Below, piece by piece: positions 31,177 to 36,086 of a DNA stretch of 36,086 nucleotides. The first letter of the stretch is position 1. Every line of letters starts with the position of its first letter. The stretch is from contig NZ_VSSR01000090.1 in NCBI RefSeq assembly GCF_008123515.1, forward strand, positions 1 through 36,086, in the 5' to 3' direction. The DNA is from Bradyrhizobium cytisi. GTDB lineage: Bacteria > Pseudomonadota > Alphaproteobacteria > Rhizobiales > Xanthobacteraceae. Both the position numbers and the translations under genes were made by a program. The notes under the pieces were generated by a model. That model searched no databases. It was not told the origin of the DNA and worked only from the letters and a program-made list of their open reading frames with translations.

Positions 31177-31467
31177 TCAGGCGTTGACCCGATTAGCTCG
31201 TTCGTCGAGAGCACCGCCTCGATCGACAAATTTCACACCGCAGGTATTTCCGTCCCGCCACACTACACGGCAATACCGCGTCGTGTTGAAGCCATCCAGG
31301 GACAGCGCAAATTTGTGGGCGACGGTGTGATGCGTGGATGAATGAAGCTTGGCCCCATCACCGTGGAGGTTCATCACCAAGCAGGGATGAACGCCGCGAA
31401 CACCGTCGACGTGGACCAACGCCAGTTGGTTGAGTTCAATGCGTTCGAGCGTTCGTCGTTCAAGCAT
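31177..31467 (-). CDS. PilZ domain protein
   Basis: 96 residues from the ATG at 31467 (GGGAG nine bases upstream). The sequence RRTLERIELNQLALV has an RxxxR-like start (R4/R5...R9), then CLVMNLHGDGAKLHSS in place of the usual D/NxSxxG (N-L-H-G-D-G), and YCRVVWRDGNTCGVKFVDRG, the classic PilZ end. It may bind cyclic di-GMP or act as a structural variant, because the serine of D/NxSxxG is replaced by His. It is paired with the PilZ-like gene at 30681. Confidence 0.7.
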   Translation of the reverse strand: MLERRTLERIELNQLALVHVDGVRGVHPCLVMNLHGDGAKLHSSTHHTVAHKFALSLDGFNTTRYCRVVWRDGNTCGVKFVDRGGALDERANRVNA

Positions 31468-31868
31468 CGCAACATCTCCCAAATTAACCGGCGTGGAAAA
31501 ACTTCGGAGTCGACAACCGGCGCAGCGTAGACCGCAGAGCTGCCTTTAAAAGTGAGGACCGCTAACTTTTTAAAATTGTCGGGATTACCGAGCGCCTCGC
31601 GTAGCCGAGAAAAAAGCGCCGGCCTTGGGTTGAGGATGTGGGTCAGGCCGGGGCTTGGCGGCTGGTTAGGGCAGGCCTCGGGAGAGGCTCGACCTGCATC
31701 AATTATCGATATCGCGGCGGCGATTTCAATTGTCCCTGGGGACAGGCCGCGAGTGTCCCGTTTCGAGAAGGGTGCACCATAGGTCAATGCCCCATGAGAC
31801 ACTATGCGGGCCAATCCTTTGCGCGGTAGCAAATTGCGGTGACCGCAACCCGACCGAGGAGCGTCACC
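31468..31868. other. Gene-free spacer
   Basis: About 400 bases with no convincing gene; long minus-strand frames here look like chance translation. A segment taggtcaatgcccca (31783-31797) resembles tagatcaatgccccaa next to the FNR-like box at 19599, but only one half-site is present. Confidence 0.4.
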
Positions 31869-32027
31869 GTGCCCATCAGCCAAAAGCGCATGTCAGAAAT
31901 CGAGCGCGAACTCGCAGTCATCATCCGCGAACTTGATCGCATCGAAAGGGCGCGAGTTAAACGGCCTGAGCAGCCGCCGGCGCAGTTTACCTGGGTACCG
32001 CCGCTGTTGCTGGATCTGGATAAGTAG
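31869..32027 (+). CDS. Small protein with coiled-coil-like N-terminus
   Basis: 52 residues from the GTG at 31869 with GAGGAG six bases upstream. An internal ATG at 31890 is an alternative start. The sequence ERELAVIIRELDRIERARVK is a short amphipathic helix, followed by a Pro-rich stretch and WVPPLLLDLDK. It is compatible with a real small gene. No family was recognised. Confidence 0.45.
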   Translation: MPISQKRMSEIERELAVIIRELDRIERARVKRPEQPPAQFTWVPPLLLDLDK

Positions 32028-32349
32028 GGCTGCGCGGACCTTTGAGGCTGCTGGTCTGTCTCCCTTCGCAAATCTGCACCCGGTCAATTGCTGACGTATC
32101 CAATTGCAGCGCCTTGCATGTCGGCACGATCGCAAAAGTGTCGCAACCCCGGCGCCGCGGAAGGCTGGCCATGGCGATGCGTTTTTATGCCGACAGCCAT
32201 CCCGGCGAGCACCGCGACAAGTTTGCGGCATCCTTGCGCGGTGCAGCTTGTCTCGGAAAAAGGCTCGATATGCGCCTTCCAGAGATGGCCATCGCTGCGA
32301 AGTTTTCCGCAAGCTATGCGCAGGATCCGTGCCGGAAATTACGCGAGCC
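32028..32349. other. Spacer downstream of the MarR-family gene
   Basis: No convincing gene. One plus frame from about 32171 (MAMRFYADSHPGEHRDKFAA) looks weakly protein-like but runs on antisense through the MarR-family gene without family resemblance. No terminator was recognised. Confidence 0.35.
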
Positions 32350-32985
32350 TCACTCCTGGCTCGCCACGCGCGCGCGGTCGAAATCTTCCTCGAGTTTGGG
32401 TCGGTCGCGGGTGCGCTCGAAATTGGTGCAGAGCAGTTCGGTCTCCTCCAGCGAAACCGGGGCGCGGTACAGGCGGCACAAGAATTCCGCCGTTGCGCGC
32501 CTCTTGCCGGTACTCGGCCTGCGCTCGGCAAGAAACATGCAGTTCCGGCAGACGCCGGCATCGAGCCGCTGACGTGCCTCGTCCAGGTGATTGAGGATCT
32601 CCTGCAGCAAATCGCGCAGCCTGACGCACTCGTCGGGTCCGAGCGCCGTGACCGCGTTCAGCACGCGATTGACCGGATCGTACTGATTCAGGCACTTCTC
32701 GCCCTGCGCAGTTACATGGAGGACAACAGAACGCTTGTCCCTTTGGGACGGTTTTCGAACCAGGAAGGACTTGCCCTCCAGGGTCTTCACGATCTGCGAT
32801 GCAGTCGCCCTTGTGGCGCTGATGAAGCCGGCGACCGCGGACGGGTTGCGCGAAAACCTGTTGGCGCGGCCGAGAAAGCGTAGCGCCATCCATTCCCGGT
32901 CGCGCAATCCATGCTGATTGCCTTCGAAATACCAAACCCTCGACGCTTGAATTAGCAGCTCCACGGCCTCTCTTGCCAATGGCAT
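32350..32985 (-). CDS. MarR-family regulator with cysteine-rich tail
   Basis: 211 residues from the ATG at 32985 (TAGGA upstream). Residues about 20-130 are a MarR winged helix-turn-helix: LRDREWMALRFLGRANRFSR, then VAGFISATRATASQIVKTLE (recognition helix), LVRKPSQRDKRSVVLHVTAQ (wing). MarR proteins are usually about 140-160 residues. Here an extra tail (140-211) carries C146-x2-C149-x20-C170-x15-C186, plus basic and acidic stretches, which suggests an Fe-S cluster, zinc or redox sensing. The target may be itself; CTTA-N5-TAAG lies just upstream at 32996-33008. Some MarR regulators in this bacterial group control aromatic acid use (family knowledge); no such link was seen here. Confidence 0.82.
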   Translation of the reverse strand: MPLAREAVELLIQASRVWYFEGNQHGLRDREWMALRFLGRANRFSRNPSAVAGFISATRATASQIVKTLEGKSFLVRKPSQRDKRSVVLHVTAQGEKCLNQYDPVNRVLNAVTALGPDECVRLRDLLQEILNHLDEARQRLDAGVCRNCMFLAERRPSTGKRRATAEFLCRLYRAPVSLEETELLCTNFERTRDRPKLEEDFDRARVASQE

Positions 32986-33609
32986 GAATTCCTACCTTAT
33001 ACCGTAAGTCATAACGTCGGGGGCGCCCCGGAGCCGCCTTCCGTCGTCTCGCACGAGCCGTTTGCGAGAAGTACACCGCCCGCAATGTCTGACACATGCA
33101 CCGTGCTCTCCCTTCGCGTAAAGCGTGGTGCCGTCAATCAAAATTCAATCCTAGTGTCTTTCGGGGCATTGACCAACCGCGGGCGTTGCTCGGGCATTAG
33201 CCTGAGCATGGGTTAAGGTCGGCCGGACATAGCCGCAATCGGCAGACACGCGCTTGCTAGAGGTCGCCAGATTTTTGTTCTTTGAGGCCACAAATCCATT
33301 GCGTCGCAAGAGCTCTGAAGGGGCCGATGCGCCTGTGTAAAGTAGCGACCTGGATACCCTGCGACGGGTCAACCTTGGATCGCCGTCGCCCAGTGCTTGA
33401 CCTAGGTCAAACATTGCGAACGAGATGACCTCAGGTATCTGGAAGAAATCGAAGCCCCGCGATCTTTTGAGTTCCCGTCGGAAAAGCGGCTTCAGGAGCA
33501 GCGCTTGGGCGTTCCGGAGATACGCAGTCGGGCAGACCTGAAAGGGCACTGCGGGGGAATGTTTCTATGTGGAAGTGCGGGGATCCCCTTATGATGACTC
33601 GCCAGAGAT
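32986..33609. other. Divergent spacer between MarR and AraC genes
   Basis: About 620 bases. No convincing gene; a 132-codon minus-strand frame (33151-33549) shows no family features. It holds a possible MarR-type operator (CTTA-N5-TAAG, 32996-33008) and a perfect TTGAC-N4-GTCAA palindrome at 33397-33410. Confidence 0.45.
33397..33410. promoter_or_regulatory. TTGAC-N4-GTCAA palindrome, CRP/FNR-superfamily type site
   Basis: TTGACCTAGGTCAA is a perfect 14-bp palindrome. This half-site spacing is used by FNR-superfamily regulators of the DNR/NnrR type. It is 200 bases upstream of the AraC-family start, so it may control that gene. Confidence 0.5.
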
Positions 33610-34704
33610 GTGGGCTTTGACATCTTGAGCAGGGCACGAGCGAGCTATAGGTCGGCGGGAAGCCTGAGTGCGATACCTAGCGCGACGGGCGGTATTGCAC
33701 GGCTGGCTTGCGCGCGCATCGATGCCTCTGGCCAAGACACAGCTGCGCTGCTGTCTAAGGCTGGATTGACGCTGAACGACTTCCGCGACCCTGCAGTCCG
33801 GCTCGAGGTTGCGACCCAGATCAAGATTCTGGAATTGGCTGCCCAAGAATTGGAGGACGACATCTTGGGCTTCCGGCTCGCCCGGAGCTTTGATTTGCGT
33901 GAGATCGGCCTTGTCTACTACGTTATGGCTTCGTCGGAGAATGTCGCTGATGCGGTTCGTGCCGCGGAACGTTACAGCCGGATCATGAATGATGGAGTCC
34001 GACTGCGTTTCGAGATGGAGGGGCATACTGCGACCATTGCCCTCGAATATGTCGGAGTCGATCGAAGGGGCGAGCGGCAACAGATCGAATTCTGGATCGT
34101 GACGCTGGTGCGGATCTGCAGGCAGGTGACGGAGGGCCGTCTGGTGCCCTCCAGGCTCCAAGTGAGGCACCTGCGAGCCGGGATGCCCCCCGAATTTAGA
34201 ACGTTCTTTGGCAGGGACGTTGAGTTCGGCGCGGACGGCGATGTGATCTCTTTTCCGGTGCCGGTGGCACTGCTCCCGCTGGTCGGTCGCGACGGCTATC
34301 TGCACGATCTGTTGCGACACTACGCGGATGAAGCGTTGATACGGAAAGCGCCGCAGGGCGCGACGCTCCGTTCGAGAGTCGAGAAGACGCTTACCACACT
34401 GCTGCCTCACGGGAGAGGCGTCGCGAAGGAAGTCGCGCGGCAAGTGGGACTGAGTACCCGCACGTTGTCGCGCAAGCTTCGCGAAGAGAAGACATCCTTC
34501 GCTGAAATTCTTGATCAGTTGCGGGTCGCGCTCGCAAAGCGCTATCTCGAAGAGGAGCAGCTTCCCGTGTCCGAAGTTGCTTGGCTGCTTGGCTATCGCG
34601 AACTGAGTTCCCTCACACACGCGTTCAAGCGATGGACCGGAATGACACCACGGCAGTTCCGGTCAAGGTCTCAACACAAGCTGAGTTGCAGCGAAAAGCC
34701 CTAG
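33610..34704 (+). CDS. AraC-family transcriptional regulator
   Basis: 364 residues starting at GTG 33610; a TTG at 33625 is an alternative, and the ribosome site is weak for both. The N-terminal half (about 25-230) matches the arabinose-binding-like AraC sensor domain (ARLACARIDASGQDTAALLS, then LGFRLARSFDLREIGLVYYV, typical of the OruR/ToxT-like group). The C-terminal HTH_18 domain (about 255-350) has GVAKEVARQVGLSTRTLSRK and VSEVAWLLGYRELSSLTHAF, ending WTGMTPRQFR. It should bind DNA as a regulator, with an unknown ligand. The TTGAC-N4-GTCAA palindrome lies upstream. Downstream are a doubtful small gene and the hydroquinone reductase. Confidence 0.88.
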   Translation: MGFDILSRARASYRSAGSLSAIPSATGGIARLACARIDASGQDTAALLSKAGLTLNDFRDPAVRLEVATQIKILELAAQELEDDILGFRLARSFDLREIGLVYYVMASSENVADAVRAAERYSRIMNDGVRLRFEMEGHTATIALEYVGVDRRGERQQIEFWIVTLVRICRQVTEGRLVPSRLQVRHLRAGMPPEFRTFFGRDVEFGADGDVISFPVPVALLPLVGRDGYLHDLLRHYADEALIRKAPQGATLRSRVEKTLTTLLPHGRGVAKEVARQVGLSTRTLSRKLREEKTSFAEILDQLRVALAKRYLEEEQLPVSEVAWLLGYRELSSLTHAFKRWTGMTPRQFRSRSQHKLSCSEKP

Positions 34705-34768
34705 TTGCCGTTGATTAATTCGACGAGCGGAGGACTCGCCGAGTGTGGAGCGGAGAGAGGGTGACGGC

Positions 34769-35146
34769 ATGGCGCTCGGGTTTGCAGGCCGGCTCAAGTC
34801 CCAGCTGTCTACATTCCTTGCGGGTCAGCCCGATGGCCGTGGAAGCCTTGCGCTGATCAAGCAGCATCTGGCGGTGTTCTATACGAGCGGGCCGGAATGG
34901 ACTGCGCGGATGAGGTTGCTTGCTGAGCGGGCACCGCGGTTGGATATTTTCGCGCAAGGGCTGGTGATGCGAGAGAGATCAACGGCATTCCCCCAACATC
35001 GCCAGCTAAACCGCGAAGGCGGTCGGGATGGGTCCTTTAACGGGATGAGTCTTCTAAAGATTCAACGCGGCGCTGACCGGCTTCTGGACTTGCGCGAGCA
35101 TAGGCCGCCTTCTTGGCCGATCAACTGCGCCCATGTGGAAGATTAA
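34769..35146 (+). CDS. Doubtful hypothetical protein
   Basis: 125 residues from the ATG at 34769 with GAGGG eight bases upstream. The first about 60 residues look reasonable (GFAGRLKSQLSTFLAGQP, GSLALIKQHLAVFYTSGPEW), the rest less so (HRQLNREGGRDGSFNG). It overlaps the 3' end of the minus-strand reductase by 26 bases. No family was recognised. Confidence 0.3.
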   Translation: MALGFAGRLKSQLSTFLAGQPDGRGSLALIKQHLAVFYTSGPEWTARMRLLAERAPRLDIFAQGLVMRERSTAFPQHRQLNREGGRDGSFNGMSLLKIQRGADRLLDLREHRPPSWPINCAHVED

Positions 35147-36023
35147 GGTCCATCAGAGGGCCCGCTGCGACGATTCCAGTCGGGTTGATAGTGCGATGGC
35201 TCTCGTAGTAGTGCCCCTTGATGTGCCGCATATCGACGGTGTCGGTTACACCTGGTACCTGATAAAGATCTCGCAGGTAGCCAGAGAGATTTGGGTAATC
35301 TGCGATGCGGCGGAGGTTGCACTTGAAGTGGCCAACATAAACCGCGTCAAACCGTAGCAGCGTCGTGAACAGCCGCCAGTCCGCTTCGGTCAGGTGATGT
35401 CCGATCAAATACCGGTGCCTGCCCAGATGCTCGTCGAGCATATCCAGGGCCTCGAACAGCTTGAAAAATGCTTCCTCATAGGCGTCCTGGCTTGTTGCGA
35501 AGCCGGCTCTGTAAACGCCATTGTTCACTGCATCGTAAATGCGGGTATTCCAGCCATCGATCTCCGCCCTTAGCTCCTCCGGGCAGAAGTCGCCGGGGGC
35601 GGCCCCACAGGCGTCGAAGGCCGAATTGAACATGCGGATGATCTCTGACGATTCGTTGTTCACGATCGTATTCGTCGCCTTGTCCCAGAGCACCGGCACG
35701 GTGACGCGTCCGGTGTAGTGCGGCTCCGCTCGGGTGTAGATCTCGTACAGGAAACGGGCGCCCTGGACAGGGTCAGGCACAACGCCGGGCCCCTCGGCAA
35801 ACGTCCAGCCGTTATCCTCCATGAGCCAGTGCACGACCGAAAGCGCTACCATGGACTCGAGCCGTTTGAGCTTGCGGAAGATGAGCGTCCGGTGAGCCCA
35901 AGGGCATGCGAGCGAGACGTAAAGGTGGTAGCGGCCAGGCTCCGCCTTGAACCCTCCCGCTCCGGACGGTCCCGCCGCGCCTTCTGGAGTGATCCAGTTC
36001 CTGAACGTGGAGGATTGGCGCAC
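35121..36023 (-). CDS. Glutathionyl-hydroquinone reductase, N-terminus interrupted
   Basis: A GST-fold enzyme that reduces glutathionyl-hydroquinones. The family resembles YqjG/PcpF (xi class). 300 residues from GTG 36023. The active-site cysteine C40 lies in LACPWAHRTLIFRKL. The C-terminal domain has DWRLFTTLLRFDAVYVGHFK and YPNLSGYLRDLYQ, both typical. Upstream in the same frame the DNA still encodes the conserved lead FDQWYDTKSTGGRFVR (to 36065), but a TAG at 36066-36068 cuts it off and no start codon precedes GTG 36023. The native N-terminus is probably lost by a small indel or nonsense change. Whether the short form works is unknown. Confidence 0.88.
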   Translation of the reverse strand: MRQSSTFRNWITPEGAAGPSGAGGFKAEPGRYHLYVSLACPWAHRTLIFRKLKRLESMVALSVVHWLMEDNGWTFAEGPGVVPDPVQGARFLYEIYTRAEPHYTGRVTVPVLWDKATNTIVNNESSEIIRMFNSAFDACGAAPGDFCPEELRAEIDGWNTRIYDAVNNGVYRAGFATSQDAYEEAFFKLFEALDMLDEHLGRHRYLIGHHLTEADWRLFTTLLRFDAVYVGHFKCNLRRIADYPNLSGYLRDLYQVPGVTDTVDMRHIKGHYYESHRTINPTGIVAAGPLMDLNLPHGRS

Positions 36024-36086
36024 GAAGCGCCCACCCGTGCTCTTGGTATCGTACCACTGATCGAACTAGCCCAACTTTCTCAACTC

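Noticed and set aside
30972..31229. Minus-strand 85-codon frame between the two PilZ-type genes
   Set aside because: It begins inside the neighbouring PilZ gene at a non-ATG codon and its composition looks random.
33151..33549. Minus-strand 132-codon frame between the MarR and AraC genes
   Set aside because: No family features, no good ribosome site, and it overlaps the TTGACCTAGGTCAA site.
1..36086. tRNA or rRNA genes
   Set aside because: No T-loop plus acceptor pattern or rRNA segment was recognised by eye on either strand.

Overview
The window is chromosomal DNA of an alphaproteobacterium. The best fit is the Bradyrhizobium/Rhodopseudomonas group (Nitrobacteraceae). This is inferred from the high-GC coding style, a class III cyclase with TolB-like and TPR parts, a DUF2865-type protein, FNR/FixK-type boxes, and short degenerate intergenic repeats that I associate with that group. 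No rRNA, tRNA or CRISPR array was seen.

Layout. (1) 1-7.9 kb holds single genes separated by long, repeat-bearing spacers: an adenylate cyclase-like regulator, a lytic transglycosylase, an L,D-transpeptidase, a caspase/legumain-like C13 protein and a DUF2865-type envelope protein. (2) 8.0-9.5 kb is an IS1182-type insertion sequence. It appears to have cut off the 3' end of the first gene of the next block. (3) 9.5-18.5 kb is a decaying phage- or plasmid-like integrative element. A minus-strand operon (9467-10658) encodes a Cys-pair protein, a small membrane protein, a free-standing domain resembling the RNA polymerase alpha C-terminal domain, and a frameshifted gene. Next come the C-terminal half of a tyrosine recombinase and a plus-strand replication block: AlpA/Xis-like protein, frameshifted small gene, zinc ribbon, sliding clamp, primase-polymerase, SF2 helicase and winged-helix protein. 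These are followed by a striking array of six GTCTC-N6-GAGAC hairpins and a serine recombinase. (4) 19.2-20.1 kb has an RlpA-like protein and a small charged protein downstream of an FNR-like box. (5) 20.7-29.8 kb is an anaerobic fermentation module. pta-ackA (minus) and pflB-pflA-AspT-like carrier-focA-like channel-fabI-like gene (plus) diverge around one perfect FNR/FixK box that is centred about 70 bp from both proximal start codons. (6) 29.9-36 kb carries small genes, two single-domain PilZ-type proteins, a MarR regulator with a cysteine-rich tail, an AraC regulator and a glutathionyl-hydroquinone reductase whose N-terminus is interrupted.

How the parts work together. The fermentation module would convert pyruvate plus CoA to acetyl-CoA and formate (PflB, activated by PflA), make ATP by Pta-AckA with acetate as product, and export formate through the FNT channel. 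The AspT-family carrier may move a dicarboxylate, and the FabI-like enzyme may use NADH. The shared box suggests induction by low oxygen. The element in region 3 carries its own clamp, priming enzyme and helicase, so it looks like a former self-replicating mobile element. At least five of its genes are truncated, frameshifted or interrupted.

The most interesting items are the hairpin array with the same-frame, stop-interrupted winged-helix gene around it, the clamp/Prim-Pol/helicase block, the stand-alone alpha-CTD-like protein, the FabI with a 99-residue N-terminal extension, and the MarR protein with a four-cysteine tail.
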